Below, one piece after another: positions 16,846 through 24,664 of a DNA stretch of 64,000 nt. The notes under the pieces were generated by a model. That model saw nothing but the letters and a program-made list of their open reading frames with translations, did no database searches and was not told the DNA's origin. The stretch covers positions 1 through 64,000 of the forward strand of contig NZ_JADPVH010000016.1 in the NCBI RefSeq assembly GCF_026932795.1. The letters run 5' to 3'. The number at the start of each line of letters is the position of its first letter. Position 1 is the stretch's first letter. Source of the DNA: Paenarthrobacter sp. Z7-10 (GTDB taxonomy: Bacteria > Actinomycetota > Actinomycetes > Actinomycetales > Micrococcaceae). The translations under genes were made by a program, and so were the position numbers.

Positions 16846-17700
16846 TCAGCCAAGGCCCAGGGCGGGACCGGCAACGAAGGCCGCACTGTCGAGCAGGGCA
16901 TGGGCTATCACCAGCGGCATGACGCGGCCATAACGCCGGTAGAACCAGCAGAAGACCAGCCCCATCACAAAGTTTCCCAGGAACGGCCCAAATCCCTGGT
17001 AAAGATGGTAGCTGCCCCGCAGCAGCGAACTGGTCAGGATGGAGGCGGCGGTGGACCAGCCAAATTTACCGAAGCGGTCCAGCAGATAGCCAACCACAAT
17101 GACCTCCTCCACCACGGCGTGCCGGACAGCAGAAATGACGAGAACCGGGATGGTCCACCAGTAGGCATTCAGGGCGCTCGGGATTATTTCCGTGGTGATG
17201 CCCAGCGCACGCCCCACGGCATATAGTCCCAGCGAGGGTAAGCCCATGGCCACGAAGAGTGCGAGTCCCCAAAGCACATCCCGACCCGGCCGCTTCAGCG
17301 TGAACCCGAGCCGTTCGAACGCGGAGCGGCCAGGCTGCCAGAGCAGGTAGAGCACCAGCGCCACGGGCACCAGCGCGAAACCGATGCCCAGCAGTTGGTA
17401 AGTCAAGTCGAAATATCCACGGTTGCTCTGCGGAACATTGAGTGTGGAAGTGCCCTGCGCCAGCGGTGCCCGGCTTAGTTTGTCCAGCAATTGGACGACG
17501 GCGTACACCGCCGATTGCCCGAGCGAGAGTCCCAGTATGATCCAGACTTCGGCACGGATCCTTCCCTTGCCAGCCTTGGAGCCCGAACCGGTGGAGGACA
17601 CTGTTGTGCCGGTTGTCGCCGCCGTGCCGGTTGACTGAGCTGGGCCGGTTGACTGAGCGGCTGCGGAAGCCGCCGGGGTACCTTTGCGCATACCTCCCAT
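16846..17700 (-). CDS. CPBP family intramembrane metalloprotease
   Basis: 284 residues with about seven or eight hydrophobic segments and the three CPBP/Abi motif regions: VVEEVIVVGYLLDRFG (the glutamate pair), LLRGSYHLYQGFGPF and VIAHALLDSAAFV (the histidines). The usual arginine after the EE pair is replaced by glycine here. The first 55 residues are Ser/Thr/Ala/Gly-rich and soluble, with QSTGPAQSTGTAATTG coded by an 18-bp direct repeat near 17622-17657. It is a membrane protease of the prenyl-protease/bacteriocin-immunity type; the target is unknown. ATG 17691 is an alternative start. It is divergent from the phosphatase gene. Confidence 0.85.
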   Translation of the reverse strand: MGGMRKGTPAASAAAQSTGPAQSTGTAATTGTTVSSTGSGSKAGKGRIRAEVWIILGLSLGQSAVYAVVQLLDKLSRAPLAQGTSTLNVPQSNRGYFDLTYQLLGIGFALVPVALVLYLLWQPGRSAFERLGFTLKRPGRDVLWGLALFVAMGLPSLGLYAVGRALGITTEIIPSALNAYWWTIPVLVISAVRHAVVEEVIVVGYLLDRFGKFGWSTAASILTSSLLRGSYHLYQGFGPFLGNFVMGLVFCWFYRRYGRVMPLVIAHALLDSAAFVAGPALGLG

Positions 17701-17741
17701 CCTGCCCGTTTTTCCTGAAGATCCGCAGCGGCTTCTATCAG

Positions 17742-17747
17742 TAAGCT
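17742..17747 (+). promoter_or_regulatory. -10 box of a leaderless phosphatase gene
   Basis: TAAGCT is followed by 7 bases and the ATG at 17755. No Shine-Dalgarno is present. Confidence 0.5.
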
Positions 17748-17754
17748 GGCATCT

Positions 17755-18432
17755 ATGAGTGCTCCACGCCAGATCATCATGATCCGCCACGGCCAGTCGG
17801 AGGCTAATCTTGACCAGAGCATCTACAACCGGGTTCCCGATTACCGGATTCCGCTCGCGGAACTGGGGCGGGAGCAGGCATCGGCTGCCGGTGACGAAGT
17901 CCGCAGCAGGCTGGCCGGCGAAAAGGTCTGCGTCTATGTCTCCCCGTACCTGCGCGCCTACGAAACACTGGAGGCGCTGCAGTTGGGAACGCTGGTGGAC
18001 CGGGTGATCGAGGAGCCGCGGCTGCGGGAGCAGGACTGGGCGAACTTCCAGAATCAGCTGGACATCGCGGACCAAAAAGAACTGCGCAATGCCTATGGCC
18101 ACTTCTTCTACCGTTTCCGGGAGGGCGAGTCGGGCTCCGATGTCTACGACCGTATTTCATCATTCATGGAGACCCTCTACAGGCACTGGTCCAAACCGAG
18201 CTACGCCCCCAATACCTTGCTTGTCACCCATGGGCTGACCATGCGGCTGTTCTGTATGCGGTGGTTCCACTGGTCAGTGGAATATTTCGAATCGCTGAAC
18301 AACCCCGGCAACGCGGAGGTACGAACCTTGGTGCGGCAGCGGGAGAAGTATGTGCTCGATACTCCCTTTGCCCAGTGGTCCCCTATCAGCGAAACACGAA
18401 CGGTGCTTGATGCGCCGAGGATGGTGTGGTGA
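17755..18432 (+). CDS. Histidine phosphatase family protein
   Basis: 225 residues of the phosphoglycerate-mutase-like superfamily. IIMIRHGQSEANLD carries the RHG catalytic histidine, VYVSPYLRAYETLEAL the second arginine, and LLVTHGLTMRLFCMRWFHW the second histidine. The arrangement with a central REQDWANFQNQ segment is that of the actinobacterial broad-specificity phosphatases rather than true glycolytic mutases. Substrate unknown. It overlaps the following CDF gene by a few bases, so the two are co-translated. Confidence 0.88.
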   Translation: MSAPRQIIMIRHGQSEANLDQSIYNRVPDYRIPLAELGREQASAAGDEVRSRLAGEKVCVYVSPYLRAYETLEALQLGTLVDRVIEEPRLREQDWANFQNQLDIADQKELRNAYGHFFYRFREGESGSDVYDRISSFMETLYRHWSKPSYAPNTLLVTHGLTMRLFCMRWFHWSVEYFESLNNPGNAEVRTLVRQREKYVLDTPFAQWSPISETRTVLDAPRMVW

Positions 18433-19448
18433 AACCTGTGACAACCGAGGCAACGGCCGATTTCTTTCAACGCGACCCGGAGAAGGAGGGCAAGAAAAGC
18501 AAAGAGGGCAAAAGCGAGAGCACCGTCACAGTCGTGTTGGCCTTCATCGTCAACTTAGTGATCGCGATCGCCAAAACCATTACCGCCGTGTTGACCGGCT
18601 CTGCCTCCATGACGGCCGAGGCGGCCCACTCCTGGTCCGATGCGGGCAACGAAATTTTCCTGCTGGTGGCGGACCGACGGTCCCGCAAGCCCCGGGATAA
18701 AAGTCATCCAATGGGCTATGGCCGCGAAGCTTACGTCTGGTCCATGTTTGCGGCCTTTGGGCTGTTCGTGGCGGGTGCCGTCTTTTCCGTTATGCACGGC
18801 GTCCAGTCCCTCTTCGCTCCGGAGCCCGCCGAGGACTTTATCGTCGCCTATGTTGTGCTGGCGGTTTCGTTCGTACTAGAAGGCATTTCGTTCCTGCAGG
18901 CTTGGCGGCAGGCCAGATCGAAGGCAAAAACGCTGGACCGCGGCACCCTTGAGCATGTCTCCGCCAGCTCGAATCCCACGATGCGGGCCGTCTTCGCGGA
19001 GGACGCCGCCGCCTTGATGGGCTTGGCGATTGCCTTCCTGGGTGTACTGATCCACCAGCTCACCGGAAGCCCGGTTCCCGACGCGGTGGGATCCATCCTG
19101 GTCGGTCTGCTACTGGGCGGGGTGGCCGTGATCCTGATTGACCGCAACCGCCGTTTCCTGGTCGGGCAGTCCGTTCAGCATGACGTGGAGGTGGTGGCCA
19201 CTGAGCTGCTCCTCAAGCGGCCGGAGATTGACCGGGTGACGTACATCCATCTGGAGTTCGTCGGCCCGGAGAAGCTGTATCTGGTGGCCGCCGTAGACAT
19301 GAAGGGCGACTTCACCGAATCCCATGTCGCCGTCGAGCTCCGTCGGGTGGAACGTGAACTGGAGGAAAATCCGCTGATCGAGGAGGCGGTCCTGACGCTT
19401 TCGATGCCCGATGAGCCCTCACTGGCAACCGGACCGGCTACGAGCTGA
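18426..19448 (+). CDS. Cation diffusion facilitator transporter
   Basis: 340-residue CDF protein, a proton-driven divalent metal exporter in the inner membrane. About six transmembrane segments precede a C-terminal cytoplasmic domain. The metal site in the second helix is AAHSWSDAGNE, and in the fifth helix AEDAAALMGLA. The N-terminal 35 residues are very charged (KEGKKSKEGKSE). The metal (Zn, Mn or Fe) cannot be assigned from these motifs. The start is GTG at 18426 or 18429, overlapping the phosphatase stop codon. The 3' end overlaps the end of the convergent DeoR gene by 11 bases. Confidence 0.9.
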   Translation: MVKPVTTEATADFFQRDPEKEGKKSKEGKSESTVTVVLAFIVNLVIAIAKTITAVLTGSASMTAEAAHSWSDAGNEIFLLVADRRSRKPRDKSHPMGYGREAYVWSMFAAFGLFVAGAVFSVMHGVQSLFAPEPAEDFIVAYVVLAVSFVLEGISFLQAWRQARSKAKTLDRGTLEHVSASSNPTMRAVFAEDAAALMGLAIAFLGVLIHQLTGSPVPDAVGSILVGLLLGGVAVILIDRNRRFLVGQSVQHDVEVVATELLLKRPEIDRVTYIHLEFVGPEKLYLVAAVDMKGDFTESHVAVELRRVERELEENPLIEEAVLTLSMPDEPSLATGPATS

Positions 19449-20232
19449 ACGGCGCCACCAGCACCTCGATGCCGTTCTCCTCGAAGGTCTGCCGCTGATC
19501 CGGGCTGATGCCACCGTCGGTGATGAGTTTGTGGAAATGGTAGCCTTCCATCGTCGCGAACGAGCGCTGGCCAATTTTGGACGAATCGGCCAGCAGGAAG
19601 GCCTCGGACGCACGGCGTGCCATCAGGGAGTTAACGGTGGCCTCCCCTTCGTCGTTCACGGTGGGTCCCACCTGGGGATCAATGCCGTTCACCCCGATGA
19701 ACGCGAAGTCCAGGGCCACCTTCTGCAAAATGATGTCGGTATAAGGGCCCACCAGTTCATAGGACCGCGGATTCACCACGCCGCCGGTGACCATGATTTT
19801 GAAGTTCGGACGCACCGCCAATTGAGCCGCAATGTTGATGGCGTTCGTAACCACCGTCAGTGTCGGCCGGTTGGAGGGCTCCATCAAATCCGCTCGGGTG
19901 GAGAGCACCTGGGCCAGTGCGGTGCTTGTGGTGCCGCCGCAAAGACCGATCACGGCACCCTTTGGAATCAGTCCGCTGGCGGCCAGCGCAATTTGTTGTT
20001 TCTGCTCGCCGTGGTCGTCCCTGTTGTAACGGCCCGGCAAGTCGTAGGCCACCGAACCGTGGGTGGCCCCGCCGCGGGTGCGCGTCAGCAGACGTTCGCT
20101 GGCCAGCGAGTCCAGATCGCGCCGCGCCGTTGCCGGTGAAACGCCAAGGGTGGAAACAATGTCGTCCACCTCCACTTGGCCAGCCCCAGCTAAAAGGTCA
20201 AGGATGGCATTAAGCCGTTCGGTGCGGTTCAT
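19438..20232 (-). CDS. DeoR/GlpR family transcriptional regulator
   Basis: 264 residues. The N-terminal DeoR helix-turn-helix is VDDIVSTLGVSPATARRDLDSL followed by a wing LTRTRGGAT. The C-terminal DeoR sensor domain shows GLCGGTTSTALAQVL, VVTNAINIAAQL, VTGGVVNPRSYELVG and FIGVNGID, the sugar-phosphate-binding loops. It is the last gene of the amino-sugar/tagatose cluster, 38 bases after the aldolase, and is the likely repressor of that cluster with a phosphosugar effector. The target operator is not known. Confidence 0.93.
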   Translation of the reverse strand: MNRTERLNAILDLLAGAGQVEVDDIVSTLGVSPATARRDLDSLASERLLTRTRGGATHGSVAYDLPGRYNRDDHGEQKQQIALAASGLIPKGAVIGLCGGTTSTALAQVLSTRADLMEPSNRPTLTVVTNAINIAAQLAVRPNFKIMVTGGVVNPRSYELVGPYTDIILQKVALDFAFIGVNGIDPQVGPTVNDEGEATVNSLMARRASEAFLLADSSKIGQRSFATMEGYHFHKLITDGGISPDQRQTFEENGIEVLVAPFSS

Positions 20233-20270
20233 GGAGCTCCTTGCTCTGCCTCACGGCGGTCCGTTCCATC

Positions 20271-21122
20271 TTAGAGTCCAGCGGGAACCCCTGCGGAAAA
20301 CAATTGCAGCAGCCGCGCCGCCTCCGGCACCAGAGCCGCCCTGCCGGCCGACAGGTACTTCCGCGGGTCCACCACCGATGGATTGGTATCCAGATAGTCG
20401 CGGAGTGCCCGGGTAAAGAAACCGTTCAGGTGTGTTGAGACGTTGATTTTGGTCATCCCGGCCGCGATTGCCGCCACAATCGCCGCGTCGGGAACTCCGG
20501 AGGAGCCATGCAGCACCAGCGGAACCCCCAGTGCGGCCTTCAGCCGCCGAATCCGCTCCAGGTCCAGGGCCGAGTTGCGTTCGGTCATGGCATGGGAGGA
20601 GCCGACGGCGACGGCGAGGGCGTCGACGCCGGTGGCCGCCACGAAGGCTGCGGCTTCGCCGGGATCGGTCAGCACGCCGGGCGCGTGCGCGCCGTCCTTG
20701 CCCCCCACCTCCCCCAACTCCGCTTCCACGTAGACGCCATACCGGTGGGCATGGTCCACCACCCGCTGCGTGGCCGCGACATTGTCGGCGTAGTCCAGCG
20801 CGCCGCCGTCGAACATCACCGATCCGAAGCCCAACTCCACCGCTTGGACCGCCAACTGTTCATCCTCGGCATGGTCAAGATGCACGGCGATCGGAGTGCC
20901 CGCCTGCTCCGCGGCGGAAAGTGCCGCCAGTGCAAGCGGCTTCAATGAGCCGTGGTAGCGGGCGCAGTTTTCGGAAATCTGCAGGATCAGCGGCTGGCCG
21001 GCAAGCTCCGCACCAGCCACCAGCCCCTCGATGGTCTCCAAATGGATCACGTTGAAGGCACCCTGGCCGCGTCCGGCAGCGGCCGCCTGGTCCATCAGAG
21101 TGCGGGTGGGGGTCAGTACCAT
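20271..21122 (-). CDS. Class II fructose/tagatose-bisphosphate aldolase
   Basis: 283 residues. Zinc aldolase that would split tagatose- or fructose-1,6-bisphosphate to dihydroxyacetone phosphate and glyceraldehyde-3-phosphate. Visible are AFNVIHLETIEGLV, VHLDHAED (two metal or catalytic residues), FGSVMFDGGALDY, EAELGEVGG, VGSSHAM, LVLHGSSGVPD and KINVSTHLNG. The length and spacing match the KbaY/GatY subgroup. Together with the PfkB kinase upstream it points to tagatose-6-phosphate breakdown, but fructose-1,6-bisphosphate cannot be excluded. AGGAG precedes the ATG. Confidence 0.9.
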   Translation of the reverse strand: MVLTPTRTLMDQAAAAGRGQGAFNVIHLETIEGLVAGAELAGQPLILQISENCARYHGSLKPLALAALSAAEQAGTPIAVHLDHAEDEQLAVQAVELGFGSVMFDGGALDYADNVAATQRVVDHAHRYGVYVEAELGEVGGKDGAHAPGVLTDPGEAAAFVAATGVDALAVAVGSSHAMTERNSALDLERIRRLKAALGVPLVLHGSSGVPDAAIVAAIAAGMTKINVSTHLNGFFTRALRDYLDTNPSVVDPRKYLSAGRAALVPEAARLLQLFSAGVPAGL

Positions 21123-21286
21123 GGCTTCTCCTGGCTCCTCGGGTAGTTACTCATCGGCCGGGGTTCATCGGTCGGGGTCCATTTGATCCTCGCGTGCGGA
21201 ACGGGCTGCGGGCTGCTCGCCCCAGGCCCCCGGCTGGCGGGGCTGGCGGGGCTTCAGTGGCCGTACTGATCCTGCGGTCGAAATCG

Positions 21287-22429
21287 TCAGCCATTATGCC
21301 GGCTGACGATGAGTTCGCCGGCCAGTTGAGCATATCGGGGTGACAGCTCCCCCGCCGCCGGCATCAGGACGGCGGCGGCGCTCCAAGCGGTGGCGCGGCG
21401 CAGAATCTCTTCGGGGTCCCGCACTCCGCTGGCCAGGGCGACGGCGGCCGCAGCCACCGCGGCGTCGCCGGCTCCGGTGGGGTTGCCACGCAGCGGAGCC
21501 ACCAGGTGGGCCTGCCAATAGCTCTCCGGCGCCTCGGCGCTGAAGGCGAGCATGCCGTCCGGCCCGGCGCTGACCAGCACCATTTTCGCGCCCAGATCGA
21601 TAAGGGTGCGGGCCGCCGACACCGGGTCCGGATCGCCAAGGGCGGCGCTGAGCTCCTCGAGGTTGGGCTTGAGCAGATCGGCTCCGGCACGGGCGGCAGC
21701 CACAATGCCTGCCCCCGAGGTGTCGATGATGGCGGGAACGCCGGCGTTGTGCGCCAACGCCACCAGGGCGGGGTAGAAGTCAGCTGGCGCACCGGCCGGC
21801 AGCGAGCCCGAGCCCACCAGCACCGCGGCCGTGTCCAGACTGTCGACGACGGCGCCGGCCAGCTTCCGCCATTCCGCTGTGTTGAGGGCGCCGCCGGCTT
21901 CATTGAAAATACTTGTTTGGTCCGCGGCGGTATCCACCAACGCGATGGTCCGCCGGGTCGGGGCGGCAACCTGCACCAGCCGATGTGCGAGACCTGCCGC
22001 CGCCAGGTCCTGGCGAAACTGTTCCCCGCCCAGTCCGCCGCAGCTGGTGATGGCGAGAGTGGGCAGTCCCAGCTGGTGGATCACCCGGGAAACGTTGATG
22101 CCCTTGCCTCCGGCCCGCACCAGCGGGCTTGCAACCCGATGTGACTCACCCGGATGCATGCCGTCGACCGTATAAGTTAAGTCCACGGCCGGATTGGGCG
22201 TCACTGTGACTATGATTCCGCGGATGCCTTCCGTGGTTCCGGCGGCGGACGCGACGGAGTCCTGCTCTGCGGCGGACGCGGCGGCCTGCTCCGCGGCGGA
22301 CGCCACGGCGTCCTGTCCCACGGCGGAAGAGACGGCGTTCTGTCCCACGGCGGACGCCATTGCGTCCTGTCCCGCGGCGGAAGAGACGACGGACGCGCCG
22401 GCCTCCTGGCCCTCGGCGGCTGCGCTCAC
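21287..22429 (-). CDS. PfkB-type sugar-phosphate kinase (1-phosphofructokinase/tagatose-6-phosphate kinase)
   Basis: 380 residues. The kinase part begins at IIVTVTPNPAVDLTYTVD and includes RAGGKGINVSRVIHQLG, LLKPNLEEL and GNPTGAGDAAVAAAAVAL with the catalytic aspartate. The family normally starts at that TVTPNP segment. Here no start codon is found there; the first usable start is a GTG overlapping the ROK stop codon (GTGA). This adds about 70 Ala/Ser/Gln/Asp residues made of a nine-residue repeat of the form AVGQDAVAS. The function fits the step from tagatose-6-phosphate to the bisphosphate before the aldolase. Start certainty is moderate. Confidence 0.85.
   Translation of the reverse strand: MSAAAEGQEAGASVVSSAAGQDAMASAVGQNAVSSAVGQDAVASAAEQAAASAAEQDSVASAAGTTEGIRGIIVTVTPNPAVDLTYTVDGMHPGESHRVASPLVRAGGKGINVSRVIHQLGLPTLAITSCGGLGGEQFRQDLAAAGLAHRLVQVAAPTRRTIALVDTAADQTSIFNEAGGALNTAEWRKLAGAVVDSLDTAAVLVGSGSLPAGAPADFYPALVALAHNAGVPAIIDTSGAGIVAAARAGADLLKPNLEELSAALGDPDPVSAARTLIDLGAKMVLVSAGPDGMLAFSAEAPESYWQAHLVAPLRGNPTGAGDAAVAAAAVALASGVRDPEEILRRATAWSAAAVLMPAAGELSPRYAQLAGELIVSRHNG
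22238..22398 (-). repeat. 27-bp coding tandem repeat at the PfkB N-terminus
   Basis: About six units of 24-27 bases in phase with the reading frame, built on GCGGCGGACGCCACGGCGTC and CTGTCCC on the plus strand. They encode the repeated nine-residue AVGQDAVAS-like segment. Unit length and frame are conserved, so copy-number change would not break the gene. Confidence 0.85.
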
Positions 22430-23397
22430 CGATTCCCCGCCGGACCCGAGGTCGTCCCAGCGGCCGCTTCGGCAAGCAGGCTGCGGGCTTTGAGTGCCGA
22501 GCCAATCAGACCGGCATTTTGTCCCAGTGCGGCGGGGACAATTCGGGGACGCCGTTGGACGGTCAGCAGCTGATCGAGGCGTGATGCCAGCGGAGAAAAC
22601 AATTCGTCGCCGGCCTCGGCCAATCCCCCACCCAGCACCACGGTGTCGATGCCGAGAATGGAGGCGCACTGGGAAATGCTGAAGGCAATGGCGTCCACAG
22701 CCTCACTCCAAACCCGCTGCGCCACCGCATCCCCGGCCCGGGCTAACCGCAAAACGCCGCGTGCGCCGTCGTCGGCCTCCAGCCCCGATGCCTGCCCATA
22801 CCGTCGGGCCACTGCGCCGGCGGAACCGACGGACTCGAAAATCTGCAGCGAACCGTCCGGAGCGGGAACCATGGCGTGGCCGAGTTCACCCGCATAACCG
22901 CCGCCCGCCACCCGAACGCCGTCGGCGAATACCGCTGCAGCAATGCCGGTACCGATCACCAGGACAATAACATCGCGTGCGCCGCGTGCCGCACCGACGC
23001 GGAACTCCGCCTCGCCGGCCATCCCAACGTCGTGCCCGAAGGCCACCGGCAGGCCCAACTGCGCACGCAGGCGTCCGGTAAACGGGTAGTTTTTCCAACC
23101 AAGATTGCTGGACCGAATGCCGACGCCGGCTCCCTCATCAACCAATCCCGGCACCGTAACCCCCAGGGCCGCCAGCCGGACGGCGGGATGCGAGCGGCGG
23201 TACTGCTGGGTCAGTTCCACAATTTTGTCCACCACAGCGTCACCCGGATTTTCGGCGTCGCGCGGCGTGGGCAGCCGCTGCAGGTCCAAAACTGCCGTGT
23301 GTCCGGCCGCGATGGGGCCTTGCACCAGACCAACCTTCAGGTCCGTCCCGCCCACGTCAAAGGCAAGTACGGCGGCGTCCGGCACAGTTGGTTCCAC
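22426..23397 (-). CDS. ROK family sugar kinase
   Basis: 323 residues. LAFDVGGTDLKVGLV is the ATP phosphate loop, NLGWKNYPF and FGHDVGMAG give the sugar site with the catalytic aspartate, and VIGTGIAAAVFADG the second phosphate loop. The ROK zinc motif normally found after GELGH (CxCGxxGCxE) is absent: GELGHAMVPAPDGSLQIFE has no cysteine. It therefore belongs to an unusual zinc-less subgroup. It would phosphorylate the incoming hexose or hexosamine. The start is GTG, 2 bases after the SIS stop codon. Confidence 0.9.
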   Translation of the reverse strand: MEPTVPDAAVLAFDVGGTDLKVGLVQGPIAAGHTAVLDLQRLPTPRDAENPGDAVVDKIVELTQQYRRSHPAVRLAALGVTVPGLVDEGAGVGIRSSNLGWKNYPFTGRLRAQLGLPVAFGHDVGMAGEAEFRVGAARGARDVIVLVIGTGIAAAVFADGVRVAGGGYAGELGHAMVPAPDGSLQIFESVGSAGAVARRYGQASGLEADDGARGVLRLARAGDAVAQRVWSEAVDAIAFSISQCASILGIDTVVLGGGLAEAGDELFSPLASRLDQLLTVQRRPRIVPAALGQNAGLIGSALKARSLLAEAAAGTTSGPAGNR

Positions 23398-23399
23398 CG

Positions 23400-24311
23400 T
23401 CAGCCCAGAATGACCGAACGGGAAAGATTACGGGGAGCATCGGGGTCCAGGCCGCGGGCGCGGGCGCGCTCCAGCGCAATCCGATGCACCCGCGTCAGCT
23501 CGGCCAATGGATGCTCGTCCGAGGCCACCAGCACGGCACCCGTGCGTGCCACGTCGTCGGCCAGGCCCGGGGGCACCTCGCCAAACACCCAGACCACACG
23601 GTTCGGTGCCGCGATGGCAATCGGCCCATGCCGGTATTCCATGGCGGGGTAGGACTCGGTCCAGGCCTGCACTGCTTCGCGCATTTTGAGCCCGGCTTCA
23701 TGCGCCAGTCCCACGGTCCAGCCGCTGCCCAGGAAGGTGAACTGCTCGGCGTCCAGGAATGCCTGCGTCACCGGAGCGGCGAGAGCGGTCCGAGCGTCCG
23801 CAACGGCGGCATCGAGGTCCACACCGACGCTGGTCAGCAGGTAAACCAACGCGGCGGTGGCAAAGCGGGTCTGCACCACGGACTTTTCGTCGGCATACGG
23901 CAGTTCGACGACGGCGTCGGCCAACTCGCGAACGGGAGATGTCACGTCCCCGATCACGGCCACGGTGGGCACCTTTCCCTTCAGGTCGGCAAGGATGTCC
24001 AGCACTTCCGTCGTCGTGCCCGAGCGTGTGATGGCCACGACGGCGTCATACTGCCGTGCGCTGCCCAGGAAAGCCTCCGAGGCGGCAAAGGCATCGGTGA
24101 CTCCCCGGCCGGCGGATTCCCGGGCGACGGCGTAGGACTGCGCCATGAACCACGACGTGCCGCAGCCCACCACTGCGACGCGCTTCCCATCCGCCGGCAG
24201 CAGGTGCTCCTGCTGCGCCTGCGCTATGGCCCTGAGCCATACCTCCGGCTGGCTGCTGAGTTCTTCGTCCATAAATGCCCCGCCCTGGGAGGCAACGGTA
24301 CTGGTGGTCAT
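23400..24311 (-). CDS. SIS domain sugar isomerase/deaminase (AgaS-like)
   Basis: 303 residues with two SIS phosphosugar-binding domains. VAVVGCGTSWFMAQSYAVA and VVAITRSGTTTEVLDIL belong to the first, and FTFLGSGWTVGLAHEAGLKM plus YRHGPIAIA to the second. This two-domain form without a glutaminase domain resembles AgaS-type galactosamine-6-phosphate deaminases/isomerases. Placed first in a run of ROK kinase, PfkB kinase and aldolase genes, it most likely turns an amino-sugar phosphate into tagatose-6- or fructose-6-phosphate. Shine-Dalgarno GAGGAGAA. Substrate assignment is inferred from context. Confidence 0.85.
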   Translation of the reverse strand: MTTSTVASQGGAFMDEELSSQPEVWLRAIAQAQQEHLLPADGKRVAVVGCGTSWFMAQSYAVARESAGRGVTDAFAASEAFLGSARQYDAVVAITRSGTTTEVLDILADLKGKVPTVAVIGDVTSPVRELADAVVELPYADEKSVVQTRFATAALVYLLTSVGVDLDAAVADARTALAAPVTQAFLDAEQFTFLGSGWTVGLAHEAGLKMREAVQAWTESYPAMEYRHGPIAIAAPNRVVWVFGEVPPGLADDVARTGAVLVASDEHPLAELTRVHRIALERARARGLDPDAPRNLSRSVILG

Positions 24312-24381
24312 CTAAATTCTCCTCGATCGGCGGACGGGCAGCGTCCGGGGTGCCATGCTGATCACAATATAGCACCAGATG

Positions 24382-24403
24382 ATCGTTTATGACGGAAACA
24401 TCG
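24382..24403. promoter_or_regulatory. Candidate operator upstream of the amino-sugar operon
   Basis: GTTT and AAAC half-sites lie 7 bases apart (ATCGTTTATGACGGAAACAT), about 70 bases before the SIS start codon. This is the only dyad seen near the probable promoter (TATATT at about 24365-24370 on the minus strand) and is a possible DeoR site. Weak evidence. Confidence 0.3.
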
Positions 24404-24488
24404 ACAAATCATGCACCTCTGATCGCAACACGTGCTCACCGTCGTCGTCACCGACTTTCCGTGCGCAGCACTCGACGGGCCATCCCCT

Positions 24489-24555
24489 CCCAAACTGACT
24501 AACAGATAACGCACTCAAAACCGTTTTTAGATGCGATAAGTGTTACTCAGTTGGG
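24489..24555. repeat. Dispersed palindromic element, copy B
   Basis: Imperfect inverted repeat. CCCAAACTGACTAACAG with ATAACGCACTCAAAA faces TTTTTAGATGCGATAAG with TGTTACTCAGTTGGG. It shares CTGA.TAACA and GCACTCAAAA with copies A (37030) and C (10836). It lies downstream of hutI and upstream of the SIS operon, both on the minus strand. Confidence 0.65.
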
Positions 24556-24659
24556 AAGTCAGGCGGGGGGGGGAACCAGACGTGGGAAGTCAGGTGGGGG
24601 AGCCAGAGGGGAAGTCAGGGGGGAAAGTCAGGGGGGAAAGTCAGGGGGGAAAGTCAGGC
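24553..24659. repeat. 13-14 bp G-rich tandem repeat after hutI
   Basis: Six degenerate copies of GGGAAAGTCAGGGG, the last four nearly identical, end 6 bases before the hutI stop codon. The plus strand is very G-rich and might form quadruplexes. No coding role is apparent. Confidence 0.8.
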
Positions 24660-24664
24660 GGCAC

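Noticed and set aside
24553-24659. CRISPR or origin iterons
   Set aside because: Units of 13-14 bases lie back to back without spacers, no DnaA boxes or rep gene are nearby, and the context is the 3' side of hutI.
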